From: Liriodendron chinense | Lineage: Eukaryota > Streptophyta > Magnoliopsida > Magnoliales > Magnoliaceae | Direction of reading: 5' to 3' | DNA: 64,000 nt | Assembly (NCBI GenBank): GCA_003013855.2 | Contig: ML058393.1 | Location: 248,001-312,000, forward strand | Shown: in pieces, positions 21,838-32,895 of the stretch | Position numbering within the stretch: the stretch's first letter is position 1 | How the letters are laid out: every line of letters starts with the position of its first letter | Notes under the pieces: generated by a model | What the model saw: only the letters and a program-made list of their open reading frames with translations | The model's database searches: none | What the model was told of the DNA's origin: nothing | Program-made: the position numbers and the translations under genes

Positions 21838-24416
21838 AATAAGGACTCTCTATTTGGAAGCAATAACTTCTCCCCACAACTTACCCCCTTTGGATCCAAA
21901 TCTCCATTGTCATTTTTCTAGAAGTGCCACATTCATAGCTTCCAACACTCTAATGCCTGCACTGCCATCATATAATGATTTGCACACCTCTTCCCACTTA
22001 AGCAAGTGGAATTTATGCTTTTCATTGTCCCCTCGCAATAAAAATCATGCCTCAATTTTTCCAGTTTCAGAACTGACTTCGAACACTTAAATAAAGGCAT
22101 GGAGTAGAGGAGAAGGTTAGAGCTGCTTTGATAAGAATGATTTGACCTGCTAGCAATAGATGGCAACACTTCTATCTTGACAACTTCCTTTAGATGGCAA
22201 CACAAATGTTTCGCTGGTTTTCCTATGCATAGTGGAAGACAAGATGAAGGAAAAGACCTGATTCCACTTCCAAGCACATCTATGAAGGTAGATACTTCCT
22301 CCTTGGAAAAACCAACGCCTAGTAGCTCATTTTTCCTCACATTTACCTTTAATCATGACACCTCTTTGTAGCACCCCAAAATTTTCCATAAATTGGCCAC
22401 CATTGATACTTTTGTGTCAAAGCTTCCGCTACCACTATGAACAAGAGAGTGTGTCTCCCTACCTTAAGCCCCTTAAGCCTTTGTAGAAACCCTTTGCCTT
22501 TGACCAAGATTGAGAAACAAACTGAGGAAATGCATTCATGCATACAACGAATCCATTTGTTCCCACACCCTATTCTTTTCAACTTGTACTTAAGAAAATC
22601 CCAATCCATGTAGTCATAAGCCTTTTCAATGTCTATTTTACAAACCACACCTTTCTTCATTTGTATCTTGAGTCTATACATTCACGGGCAAGAAAAGCAC
22701 CATCTAAAATCTGTCTTTTTGCCACAAAAGCATCTTGGTACTCGGAGATGGCAGTAGTTAACACCATCCTAAATCTGGATGCAAAGTTGTTTTCTAGAAT
22801 CTCATTGAGGCTTCCAATTAAGCTTATGGGGCAAAAATCTTTAATTGACTTTGCTTCTTTCTTAAGAATAATTGCTATGAAGGAGGCTCCCATCCCCTTG
22901 GAAAGTTGGTCTTTCTCACAGAACTCTTTTACGAAATCTACCACATCCCTCTTTAGCACTTCCTTAAAAACTTGATAAAAAGCCATAGGGTAACCGTCTG
23001 GATGTGGGGCCTTATCTTTGCCCAATGAATTTATTTCACATTCGATTTCTTCTTTTGACACTGGCTTCTCATGAGAGTCCCTTTCTGCGAACTATAGATG
23101 TTTGAACAGTAAATTCTCCAACAAAGGTCTTCTCCACCCATTGCTAGATAATAACTTCAAGTAAAATTACACAATAGCCAAACAGACTTGTTCCTTTTCT
23201 TCGATTCTTTGGCCATTACCACCAGACTGCTTATCTGGTTGTTTCGTGCCCTAGCACTAGCTATGCTATGAAAGAAGCGAGTATTCTGGTCGACTTCTTT
23301 TAGCCAAAGTACCCTCAATCTTTGTTGCCATTTGATTCTTCTTTCAAATACTTGGAATAATCTACCGACAAAGAAGTGCACCTATGATGATCTTCTTTAG
23401 ATACTCCCCCCGCCCCCGATGTGAAGCCTATGTAGTTCACACAAAATGCTTTCTGCGATGTTATTCCTTTTACTTAAAAATTCTTTTTTCCAATCATTTA
23501 GTTTGCCCTTGAGTAGCTTGGGCTTTTGAGACACTTGAAAACTAACCTCACCTGTAATGTTTAAAGATTGCCACCAATTTTCAATAAGATAAAAAAACCT
23601 TCCACTTCCAACCACATGAGGTCAAAGCGAAAGGGCTTAGGGCCCCAACTATCTTCCTCGACTTCCAACAAAAGGACGATGGTCAGATATGGTCTTATCT
23701 TCCTCGACTTCAACAAAATAGGACGATGGTTAGTTATGGATCTAGGGTGACCACGTGATGTAACTAGTGGAACTTATCAACCTAATTAGCGGAAAGCATA
23801 AATATGTCAAATCTGGACATACCCAATTCTTCCCTTCCATTGGACCAACTGAATTTAGCCCCTCCCACCGGAATATCGATCATTTCATTTTGACTCACCT
23901 CACTCCTCAAATCCTTTCATGCTTTTAGTGACTCTACATGCATTCAACTTCTCATGTGCAAATCCAATGACATTGAAATCGCCCCCAATGCACCATGGAT
24001 GATTAAATCTTGCTCTGACTAGGTTCGGCTTTGCCCATAAGAGCTGTCTTCGATCTAGAAGACACGGGCCATACACTACTGTAAATAGCCATCTAAAACC
24101 TTAGGATATTTCCTTTTGCAAAATTGAAACTGAGAAGTAGCCATTAAAGGTCTCTTCCAAATTCCAGATATCCTTATTCTATGCTATTGCTATCCCCTCT
24201 GCTAAACCTTCTGCAGGCAAATGTTGTCTACCCTTGTTCTTGACGCCCCCCAAGGAATCCAGTTTTTTTTTTTTTTTAATCAAAGGCTTCGAGCTTTGTT
24301 TCTTGAAGAGAGAGTATCTGAACCTTGTATTTGTTACATACTTCCCTGACATGGTTCCTTTTTTCCTAGTTTCCTAGCCTCATCACATTCCAACTGAGTA
24401 CCTTCACTGGGAAACT
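21838..24416 (-). pseudogene. L1-type LINE ORF2 remnant (LINE-A): endonuclease plus reverse transcriptase
   Basis: Read from right to left. The endonuclease start VKVLSWNVMRLGN lies near 24416-24380, followed by PWCIGGDFNVIGFAHEKLNA near 23990-23930 and an SDHR-type motif near 23690. RT fingers and palm follow: GKDKAPHPDGYPMAFYQ, KDFCPISLIGSLNEILE and CKIDIEKAYDYMDWDFLKY (23061-22580). The C-terminal part runs down to 21838 (GVGFSKEEVSTFIDVLGSG, then LPLCIGKPAKHL). The region expected to carry the FADD catalytic box is missing between about 22350 and 22340. Many frameshifts; dead. If NPL4 is intact, this lies antisense in its first intron. Confidence 0.88.
23651..23745. repeat. ~50-bp tandem duplication inside the LINE-A endonuclease
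   Basis: ATCTTCCTCGACTTCCAACA...GGACGATGGTCAGATATGG is followed by ATCTTCCTCGACTTCAACA...GGACGATGGTTAGTTATGG. The duplicated stretch covers the antisense of the ISDHRP active-site motif, so one motif is an extra copy. Confidence 0.7.
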
Positions 24417-24449
24417 GATCGACTACTCATTCCCGTCTTCCCACCACTG

Positions 24450-24581
24450 AACTTACTGGTAGAGTCATAGTTAAGTGAACATTCTAGATTGAGCAATTCT
24501 CTCTAGCCCCTAGGGAACTTATTGGTAGAGTCATAGTTACATGAACATTCTAGATTGAGCAATTCTCTCCAGCCCCTAGGG
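24450..24581. repeat. Two 66-bp tandem units
   Basis: AACTTACTGGTAGAGTCATA...CAGCCCCTAGGG-type units at 24450-24515 and 24516-24581 differ at only a few bases. They lie just 5' of the LINE-A endonuclease on its minus strand, so they may belong to its inter-ORF region. Confidence 0.85.
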
Positions 24582-24692
24582 TTCTTGACCTTAGCTTTTT
24601 GTATGTACGCTTAGAAGCTACTTATTTCCTCTATGTATTGGATAAAAGAGTGAACATCATCGTCTCCCTCTCCAAAGGATAACCCTACTGAT

Positions 24693-25157
24693 TTACCCAC
24701 AAGTTCTAGCATGTCCGAATGCTAGGCCCAATCCTCCTTCGCATCGAGCAATCATCGGCATGAGGTCGGGAGGTGTCATCCAGAAGGAAAAGTTGAGGGG
24801 CTTCTTAATCTCAATCGGCATCTCCCTCGTTGCCCGCAAAGGTGTAACGTCAAGAGCATCGTTGAAATATTCTACACTGACGACCTCATCCGTTGGGAGA
24901 AGAGGCTCTACATTCTCCAGAGCCATGTCTTGGGCCTCCATAACATACCCCTCGGAAGGAAGAAGCATCCTCCTAACCTGAACTTCCTTAGTCTCCTTTA
25001 TTGAAGAAAGGACACCCTCATCTACCCTTGATCCTTGGTCCTCCTCTGTATGCATGGAGGGAAGGGTTGAATTAGCTACACAGAATTTTGCTCCCCCCCC
25101 CCCCCCCCCCCCAAATGTGATTTTTAAAGTGTTGAGATACGTGCGACATTGTAGCAT
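24693..25157 (-). CDS. Uncharacterised open frame upstream of LINE-A ORF2
   Basis: 154 codons, open in both copies of the duplication (153 in copy 2 because of a poly-C length change). It contains a Gly run encoded by the antisense of a 20-C tract (25093-25112), then an acidic stretch without a motif I recognise. Its position, about 280 bp before the LINE-A endonuclease on the same strand, fits part of a LINE ORF1 or linker, but there is no zinc knuckle or RRM signature. It could also be chance. Confidence 0.3.
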   Translation of the reverse strand: MLQCRTYLNTLKITFGGGGGGGAKFCVANSTLPSMHTEEDQGSRVDEGVLSSIKETKEVQVRRMLLPSEGYVMEAQDMALENVEPLLPTDEVVSVEYFNDALDVTPLRATREMPIEIKKPLNFSFWMTPPDLMPMIARCEGGLGLAFGHARTCG

Positions 25158-25518
25158 CTTTTATCCCACATGATGGATGGAGCACGAGCACCATGTGATC
25201 AACACCCAGTCATCTATGTGTCATAGCGAGATTGGAGCCTCATGATAGCACTAAGGAGGCTCGCTGATGTCATAGCCATGTGTTAGCTGGAGAGAGAAGG
25301 CTCCATCTCCCACCACTGACTCTCACCAAATAGAACCAAGACAACTACGTCCATCATAATGGCTTGCCCCTCTATGTGTTGACATCTCGTCCGCTTCTCC
25401 CCAACATGTGTCACTACGAGCCACTACCTGGAACCAGTTGCCATTGAACCAGCTCCCGAACCTGACAGGTCTTCTGTGCCTCCTGCCGAGAGCTCTTGTC
25501 ATCACTGCCCATCCCCAC
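25158..25518. other. Unassigned stretch between LINE fragments
   Basis: A minus-strand open frame extends across part of it without recognisable similarity. It may be the 3' flank of LINE-B. Nothing else was seen. Confidence 0.4.
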
Positions 25519-26260
25519 CTACCCTTGTACATGCTCTCTAGATGAGAGCCACGTACCCACCAGGCCCAAATCACATGCTCCACTGGAGTACCGTAATGGT
25601 GCTTCTTCCTTTGCCCTCGCGCAATGGTGCGTCACTGGAGTACCGTCGTCTTCTTCCTTTGGCAAAAAGAAGCCTTTAGGGGAGCCATTAACCAAAACAG
25701 AGAAAGCAGTGGATGAAAGGCAAACTCTCCATCCCCTGCACTTATAGCCAAAACCAAATCTACCTAACATATAATCAAGGTAATTCCAATCCACATGGTT
25801 GAAGGCCTTTTCAATGTCTAGTTTCCATGTTAGACCCTCCTCACCAGATTGATACATTCATGAGCTAACAGAGCACAGTCCAGGATCCTCCTATTAGCAA
25901 GAAAAGCTCCTTGGGCTTCAGGTATAATAGAGGATAAAACAAGACGCGGCCTAGAGGCCAGGAGTTTAGCCAAGATTTTATGAGGGGCACCCAGAAGGCT
26001 AATGGATGGAAATCCTTAAGATCAGAGACCCCTTCAATTTTAGGAACGAGGGCAATAAAGGAGGCTCCCATAGCACGCGAGGCATACCTAAGAGAGTGGA
26101 ATTCAAAGATGAAGGAATTAAATTCTCTTTAATTAATTCTACATAAAAAAAAAAACTACCTCTTTAATTAAGTTCCAAAAATGTTGAAAAAAGTCCAGGG
26201 AAAAGCCGTCTGGACATGGAGATTTGTCGTGGCCGAGTGAGAATATTGCCAGTTTTAATT
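25519..26260 (-). pseudogene. L1-type LINE reverse transcriptase fragment (LINE-B)
   Basis: Minus-strand pieces: MGASFIALVPKIEGVSDLKD near 26071, then WKLDIEKAFNHVDWNYLDYM near 25820, with FSVLVNGSPKGFF at about 25690. Around 26200 the antisense still gives a CPDGFSLDFFQ-like start of the RT. The catalytic FADD region is absent: sequence after GSPKGFF is scrambled, with ACTGGAGTACCGT repeated at about 25579 and 25634. Non-functional. Confidence 0.75.
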
Positions 26261-26652
26261 TCTTTTAACCAATTTCTTTAAATATTTTGCTTAGCAAGTA
26301 TATAAAAAATTGATGATATCTTTTAACCTATTCCTTTAAAGAAAGGTCCTTGGCATACGCACAGTTCAATGTTCCTCCATGGGCTTGTGTTCACTTGATG
26401 ATTGGAAGGTCGTGGGTATGGCATTGAAAAGCAATTTCTGGTGAGAAAAGAACTACTTGTAAATTTGTGAAAAATAGAAGAAAAATCACTATTAACCTCG
26501 ATGCCTGAGGAGAGGTGAAGAAGTGATGTCTAATGCGGCGGAGGGGATGCAACACATTAAACCTGAAAGTGGGAAGAAAAACTAATATTGAAATTTTTTT
26601 TTTGAAAGGTGAGAAGAAAAAAAAAAAAAAAAACTCATATTGAAATACTCAT
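26261..26652. other. AT-rich intergenic stretch
   Basis: No coding signal. A-rich tracts occur near 26146 and 26617. Confidence 0.4.
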
Positions 26653-26750
26653 GGCCCTTGAAAGAGTGGAATGGCGTAACAGGATTCGTGTAGTTGACCC
26701 CAATTAGTTGGGATAAGGCTTAGATTATGATGATGAAGATAATGATGATT
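26653..26750 (+). mobile_element. 3' tail of an RTE-type LINE
   Basis: GGCCCTTGAAAGAGTGGAATGG, then GTGTAGTTGACCCCAATTAG and TTGGGATAAGGCTTAGATTATGATGATG, is the canonical plant RTE LINE 3' end with a trinucleotide tail. It is in the opposite orientation to the tail at 21343-21456. Confidence 0.75.
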
Positions 26751-26965
26751 CAAATAACCATGGTTTACCTTCATAAAAGAGTCATTGCAGCATACCTAAT
26801 TTTTTCAAAGCAAAAGAAACCTTAATATGGTCCAAATCACCCATTGTTTCTAATCTAGACCATCTATTTTACAAAAATATTAAGGCAACTAAAATGTCCC
26901 TGAATTTTAGCACTAATAGATAGGCTTTATGTAAATTGTTATAATTACTCAAAATTACATCGAAA

Positions 26966-29900
26966 TTGCTCGTCGATCTTCCTCTTGATGGTGGTAAATT
27001 CACGTGGTCGAATGGTGAGGCCAATCCGATTAGGACTAGGATCGATATATTTCTGGTGTTGCCAGAATGGCTGGATTTGTTTTCGTTGGTGTCTCAAAGG
27101 TTGCTACCACGTCCAATTTCAGATCACTACCCAGTTGCGCTGGTTACAGAGGAAGAAGATTGGGTTCCGAAGCCATTCAAGTTTGAGCTTTGGTGGTTAA
27201 AGATTGAAGGATTCAAACAGAAGATTATAGATTAGTGGACATCCTTCTCGGTGGAAGGTTTTGCAGGGTTCATTCTCGCTCGCAAGTTGAAAGAAAAAAT
27301 AAAAGATTGGAAGATGGAAGTGTTAGAGAATAGAAATGTGGAACTTCCGACATTTTCCATCAGATTAGAGTTTGGAAGAAAGGGAGGACATCCAAGTTTT
27401 GTTGGATGAGGAGGCAGCTAGGAGGGCTAGTTTGATTAGAGAATATGCTAGCAGGGTGAAGGAAGATGAAATTAAATGGAAAGTAGCGATCAAGGAGCAA
27501 ATGGATCAAAGAGGGAGATAAAAATACTAAATATTTTCACAATATTGCTACTGCGTGGGCTAGAATTAACAGAATCAGTAGTCTAGTTATAGAGAACCAA
27601 CGGATTGAAGGCAAGGATAGACTATTGGATGAAATCCTTCGCTTCTTTCAGACGCTTCTCACAGTTGAGGAATGGTCCAGACCCAGGCTTGATAACCTTC
27701 ACTTCAATCAGTTCTCCGATATCCAAGCTGCATCGCTAGAGGTCCCATTTTTGGAGGAAGAAGTGAAAGCCCCTGTTGATTCGCTCAGTAGTAACAAAGC
27801 CCCGGGTTCGGACGGCTTCCCATTGGCATGCTTTCTGTTGTTTTGGGAAGTAATGAAGGATGATATCATGCATCTGAGTTTCATAATAGGGGTATCCTAT
27901 CCCCTCGAATGGGTGCTTCATTCGTTACCATTATCCCGAAGATTTTCGGTGCGGAAACCGTGAAAGATTATCGTCCGATAAGTTTAATTGGAGGGCCTTA
28001 TAAGATTTTGGCAAAAGTTTTGGCGAATAGGTTACATATCATTCCTGGGAGCGTCATTTCCGACAATCAGGCGGCCTTCATTCCTGGAAGACAAATTCTC
28101 GATAATGCTCTCATAGCCAATGAGTGTTTAGATGCGAGATACAAAGAGGGCTTGAAAGGGGTAATTTGTAAGTTAGATATTGAAAAGGCATATGATCACG
28201 TTGATTGGGACTTCCTAGATTATATGTTGGTCATAACAGGTTGTGGGCCGAAGTGGAGAAAGTGGATTCGGGAATGCATAGGATCAGCTCGGTTTTCGAT
28301 TATCATCAATGGCTCCCCGCACAGCTATTTCAAAAGTTCTAGAGGCCTTCGTTAGGGCGACCCGTTGTCTCCTTTCCTCTTTCTATTTGTGGTTGAAGCT
28401 CTTGAGGCTATGGTTGGAAAAGCTCAAAAGAAGGTTTAATTCGGGGTTTTACGGTTAGTAGATCGTCCCAACCCATATCGCACCTCCAGTTTGCTGATGA
28501 TACCCTCATTTTCTGTGAAGCCTCGACGGTTATGGTGGATAGGCTGAAAACTATTGTCAGATGCTTTGAGTTGGTATCAGGTCTTAGAGTGAATTTGCGT
28601 AAAAGCAAGCTGTTTGGGGTTAGGATGGACCCTCATGAGGTGGAGGAGATGGCAGGAATATTTGGGTTGCAAGGTGGGTGCCCTTCCGACGACTTTTGTC
28701 GGGCTTCCCCTGTGCATTGGCAAACCTCCAAAGAGGCTATGGGATAAAGTGGTGGAAATAGTTGAAAGGGTGCTTGCTCGTTGGAAGGGCCGATTTCTTT
28801 CCATTGGAGGTCGAATCACCCTCATTAAGGCGGTTCTTTCCAGTCTTCCTCTTTATTTTATGTCCCCTTTTAAATGTCCGGCGGGGGTCATATCTAAGAT
28901 AGACAAGCTCAGAAGGGACTTCCTTTGCAAGGTGTTGAGGAGAAAAAGCATTTCCATCTTCTTAATTGGAATGTGGTGTGCAAAGAGTACATAGAGGGCG
29001 GGGTGGGAATTAAGAATCTTAAGAACATGAACAAAGCATTGCTTGGGAAGTGGCTTTGGTGGTTTGGAGACCATGAGGACGCGCTGTGGAAGAGGGTTCT
29101 TAAGGACAAGTACGGTCATGCCACGGGTGGATGGGTTACGAGGGAGTCGTCATTATATAGGGCTTCTCTTTTATGGAAAGACATTTGCTTGGTTAAAGCT
29201 TACTTCCAGCAGGGAGTGGGATTTGAGGTGGGAAACGGTTGAAAGAATTAGGTTCTGGGAGGATTCTTTGGTTGAAGATACAATTCTGAAAGATGTGTTC
29301 CCTGCTCTATGCAGCCTCGTCCCGAACCCCACAGTTCTTGTCGCTGATTGCTTTTCTAGGGTGAGTGGCTCGGTGGTGTGGGACATTCCTTGTAGAAGGG
29401 TGCTCCGGGATGAGGAGATAGCAGATTTGGCGGCCTTATTAGGCAGTGTTCAGTGAATGGTGCCTACGAACGACGAAACAGATAAAATAATCTAGAGATT
29501 TGAGAAATCCAGTCTATTTTCAGTCAAGTCTTTTTACTTGGCCATATCTAAAGATCCCCGGGGTGGTGTTGGCTCTAGTTTATGCTTTGTGTGGTCCTAT
29601 CCGGTTGCCTCCTAAGTTTCAAGCATTTGGGTGGTTGGTGGCTAGAAAACAGGTTCTCACGGTGGATAACCTCCAAAAATGAGGCATGATGATTCCTAAC
29701 AGATGCTCCTTATGCAAGCATTATGAAGAGTCAATTGATCATCTATTCCTCCACTGCCCCTGGGTTGCGGAGATATGGGCAAATTTATTTGAGTGGTTCC
29801 AAATCGTTTAGTGCCAGCCCCAATCAGTGGATTAGTGTTTGCGCGCCTGGCACGGTGTTACTCTTGGCAGTTAAAAGACAAACCTTTGGAGGTTGTCAAT

Positions 29901-30156
29901 CCTGGCAATCTGGTGGGCAATTTGGGAGGAAAGGAATGCGAGGTGTTTCAATGATAACTGCAATTCTGTGTCAAGCATCTCCTGAAGAGCTAGATTCCTT
30001 GTCATAGAATGGGCAGCTGTTGCATCAAATCTTAAGGGTTGTAACACGGATTTCTTGGGGAGTTAGTCGAGTTGCCATCTTGGCGTCTCTCTTTGTTTGT
30101 CGGCCTGTTTTCTTTTTTCATAATATTGTAGTTGCCTTTCAAAAAAAAAAAAAAAA
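26966..30156 (+). pseudogene. L1-type LINE ORF2 (LINE-C), 5'-truncated with poly(A) tail
   Basis: Starts in the C-terminal half of the endonuclease (GGKFTWSNGEANPIRTRID; PISDHYPVAL). RT follows: LSSNKAPGSDGFPLACF near 27795, KDYRPISLIGGPYKILAKVL, QAAFIPGRQILDNALIANE, CKLDIEKAYDHVDWDFLDYM near 28180 and the catalytic FADDTLIF at about 28493-28515. Then LPLCIGKPPKRLWDKVVE-like sequence, IGGRITLIKAVLSSLPLYFM, and the zinc-binding-like CSLCKHYEESIDHLFLHC near 29708-29760. A 16-A tail is at 30141-30156. Stops include TAG in SRGLR*GDPLSP at 28353. Several frameshifts of copy 1 are absent from copy 2, so they may be sequencing errors. Probably lies in the NPL4 intron. Confidence 0.92.
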
Positions 30157-30651
30157 TTGCATGATTTTGGGTTTGTTCAAAGTGAACTCTATAGGCTTTC
30201 AAGCAGGTTAAACTTGTGTCAATCTGAATACGTGAAAGGTGGCCCACCCAAAAAGTGACTAAATACTAAAGGAAAACTGGTTCAACAAACTAAATGACTG
30301 CTGATCTAGTCCAAAATGTGCATCATGACCGTCATTCTTCCATTACATCAATTTAAACCCTAAAAAATGGTCCAGATTTGTAATCTGGACAGTTCTTTGG
30401 TCCAGATACTTGATTAGGAACCTTGGATGGATCTGATCTTCAATCAGCCAGCTTGTTGGCCTGGACACATCATGATCTATCTGTTGTAGATCTTGTGTTG
30501 CTTTAGGTGGGACATGTTTAAGCACGTACACATAAATTTTGCTCTTAGAAACTAAAAACCATCTACATGGGCTAGAGCCACAATGTGTGCCCTCAAAGTT
30601 GAATATGCTAGTAATGTATTTAATATTGTGGCAGAAAATATGACAACACAT
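30157..30651. other. Intergenic or intronic, no recognised element
   Basis: AT-rich single-copy-looking sequence apart from its presence in copy 2. GTCCAGATTTGTAATCTGGAC near 30370 is a short inverted repeat. No exon encoding the NPL4 C-terminus was seen. Confidence 0.45.
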
Positions 30652-31040
30652 TGTCACGGCTTAAGTGCTTCCCCAAGTGTAGATTGTGTGCTACTTGTTT
30701 CTCAAAGTCCTTTCTTGAGTGAGTCAGCCAACTGCCAAGTGCTAGTGTAGCTACATGAAGAGGAGAGATCACAAGAGAGCTTGGAAGGCAAGAGAACACA
30801 AGAAAGCTTATAACTTGGATGGTTACAAATGAGGTCCCCTCTTTATATAGAGCTAAGAAGCTTATAATCTTCCTATGTGAATGTCTAGAATGGGGCCATG
30901 TGATGATCATCCAATGGTAAAGAATAGTTTAGAAAAATTCGAGAATTATCCACACTGCTAAGTTTCTAACTACTAGGAGGAAGTAGAGAACTCCGGATGT
31001 TCTAGAGATCTATACAACTCTCTAATCTTTTCTAGTATAC
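30652..31040 (-). mobile_element. 3' LTR of a minus-strand Ty3/gypsy element (copy 1)
   Basis: Starts TGTCACGGCTTAAGTGCTTCC on the plus strand. It shares CTTGGAAGGCAAGAGAACA, TGGTTACAAATGAGG and TAGAGCTAAGAAGCTT with the sequence at 63745-64000, which is the other LTR of the same element. The right boundary is approximate because the other LTR runs out of the window. Confidence 0.6.
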
Positions 31041-32037
31041 TCTACATAGAAAAACCTCTCTGTACAAGGAGACCCAAATTATCACAGTCCATGTCATGGG
31101 CCACATAGTGTAGATCGCCCTTAGTGTAGAGTATGCTGTTCTGTACCCAAAAACATCATGTCTTTCCTTCTCGTGCCATGATGCCACCCCATGAGACTCT
31201 GTACTTTCTCTCTCCTTGATCCTTTGTAAGAGGCTCTCTTCAAGTCGGCTCATCATGGCCAACTTCTCCACCGAATTTAGCCTTCCTGCCTAACGTGTCA
31301 GCTAATTGATTGGCCTTTCCTAGCTTGTATTTGAACACCATACCAAACTTGGGCAGGAAATCTTGCCACCGTGCCTGAGCAGGACCTTTTCTTTTGCATT
31401 TGGAAATAGCTTATTTCAATATTATCCATCTTCATGACAAACTTGGACCTCAACATGGCCAACTTCTCAACTGAATTTTGCCTTCTTGCCTAATGTGTCC
31501 GCTACTTCATTGGCCTGTGCTTGTATTTGAACACCATACCGAACTTGGCTAGGAAATCTTTCCACAGTGCCTGCTTAGGACCTTCTTTTGCATTTGGAAA
31601 CAGCTTGTTTTCATATTATCCATCTTCACAACAAACTTGGACCTCAACAGGTAGTGCCTCCATGTCCTTAAGCAGTGCATGACGGTAGTCATTTCCTTCT
31701 TTTGCTCGTGTAGTTTTGCCCCGTGCTGTTTGACTTCTGACTTTCATAGGTGATGGGGTGCCCTTCTTGCATGAGAACCCCTTGGCAAAGTCGAAAGCAT
31801 TCATGTGTTCCTCACAGGGCTTGCGTGGTCTAACATGCTCAACATTGGCTGCTCTAATCATTGCCTTCTTCAAGTCTTTGAATGCCTGTGGCACTTGGCA
31901 CTCATTTGTCCAAACCCAACTTGTATTCCTCATCAAGTCTGTAATGCCTACCTTCCTCCCTAAGTAGGACTTGATGAATTGTCAATAGTTCACCAAGCTG
32001 AGGAATGATCATGCTCTATCACCTTTGTGGAAGGACC
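31041..32037 (-). pseudogene. Ty3/gypsy RNase H / RT fragment (copy 1)
   Basis: Minus-strand translation includes QAFKDLKKAM, EEHMNAFDFAKGFSCKKG and MEALPVEVQ, the RT-RNase H connection of plant gypsy elements. A 200-bp tandem duplication is present (separate entry). No integrase lies between RNase H and the LTR. It breaks off at 32037, where the complement block begins; the proper continuation is found after 58244. Confidence 0.8.
31255..31651. repeat. ~200-bp tandem duplication within gypsy RNase H (copy 1)
   Basis: Units 31255-31454 and 31455-31651 both begin ATGGCCAACTTCTC and both contain GTATTTGAACACCATACC and GGACCTCAACA. They have diverged by point changes, so the duplication is older than the copy 1/copy 2 split. 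Confidence 0.85.
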
Positions 32038-32895
32038 ACCTGAGAAGATACCGGAAACGGAGTAGGTGTAAAACATACCGGATGTGGAAATGGAGCAGGT
32101 AGAGAACATACCGGAAGTGGAAACGGAACAGTTGTTCAAACATTCCCAGGATGGACTCACCTGAACTACTTGGAAGCTATCATCAAGTGATTCGTCTCCT
32201 TACTAGTGTTGAAACAGTGGAAGAACCCTCCTAGGGTGAGAACACACCCTGAATTGGAAGCGGAGTAGGTAGATGTCACACGGTGGTCCGGGTGGTGGAT
32301 AGAACACTGACTTCTTCTGTTACAAAAACACACACGCACACACACACACTTTCTATTCTCTTAAATAATTCCCCTAATGGTTCTGGGCTTTTTTTTTCCG
32401 ATGTAGGATCGGAGTCTTTTGGGGCCGAGGTTGGGTTAGTGCCTCGGGTTAGGGATTTTTCGTAGATCTGGAACCTATTTTGGTGGCACCTCCTCTCTGA
32501 GTCTAAGGACTTTTGAGCTAACAAAGAGAGGCGGGTGTGGCGGATTTCTTATCGGTCGTTTTATGTTGCGGTGAAGGAGAAAGACTCAAATGGAGGTAGA
32601 AGACGTACGGTTGTCGTTTTCTCCGCTAGATGACTTTCTCCGTATTGGGTTCTGTGTGGACGGTTAGAGTTTTGCAGGGTGGTTTAAATACTTTACTTTC
32701 ATGTTACCTATTCCTCTACTAAGTAGCGGAGCAGTAAAACACCGTGTTCTCTGTCTACAATCCGTCCTAGTAAGGAGACTACTCGTCCAATAGCTGCAAT
32801 CTTAAAATAAAGAAGAACGCTCGCTCGGCTTTCGACGGTGGAAGCTCCCTTACGGTATCCTGATCTAACGTGAACATACCGTCGTCCACCTTTCA
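32038..32895. other. Same-direction complement of 58247-59101 (assembly artefact)
   Basis: Complementing 58247-59101 base by base, without reversing it, reproduces 32041-32892. For example TGAGAAGATACCGGAAACGG at 32041 is the complement of ACTCTTCTATGGCCTTTGCC at 58247, and GTCGTCCACCTT at 32881 is the complement of CAGCAGGTGGAA at 59090. I see only about seven small differences over some 850 bp. Short fillers, ACC at 32038-32040 and TCA at 32893-32895, flank it. The block starts exactly where copy 1 should continue into that sequence. Open frames in it (for example minus 32276-32524) are meaningless. Confidence 0.96.

Larger units (their letters stand above)
6664..32037 (+). repeat. Copy 1 of a ~25.4-kb direct duplication, probably an assembly duplicate
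   Basis: From CAGTGAAGTATCTATTAGG at 6664 the sequence matches 32896 onward in the same order and orientation, up to GTGGAAGGACC at 32037 (58244 in copy 2). The offset drifts only from 26232 to 26207. By eye the differences are overwhelmingly single-base indels, often in homopolymers. Copy 1 is joined on its left to the rest of the copia element, as expected for a true locus. On its right it breaks off inside the gypsy pol and meets the same-direction complement block. Confidence 0.95.

Noticed and set aside
22538..23061. A 145-codon plus-strand frame opposite the RT of LINE-A as a host gene
   Set aside because: It is the antisense shadow of conserved RT motifs (DIEKAYD, GKDKAP) on the minus strand.
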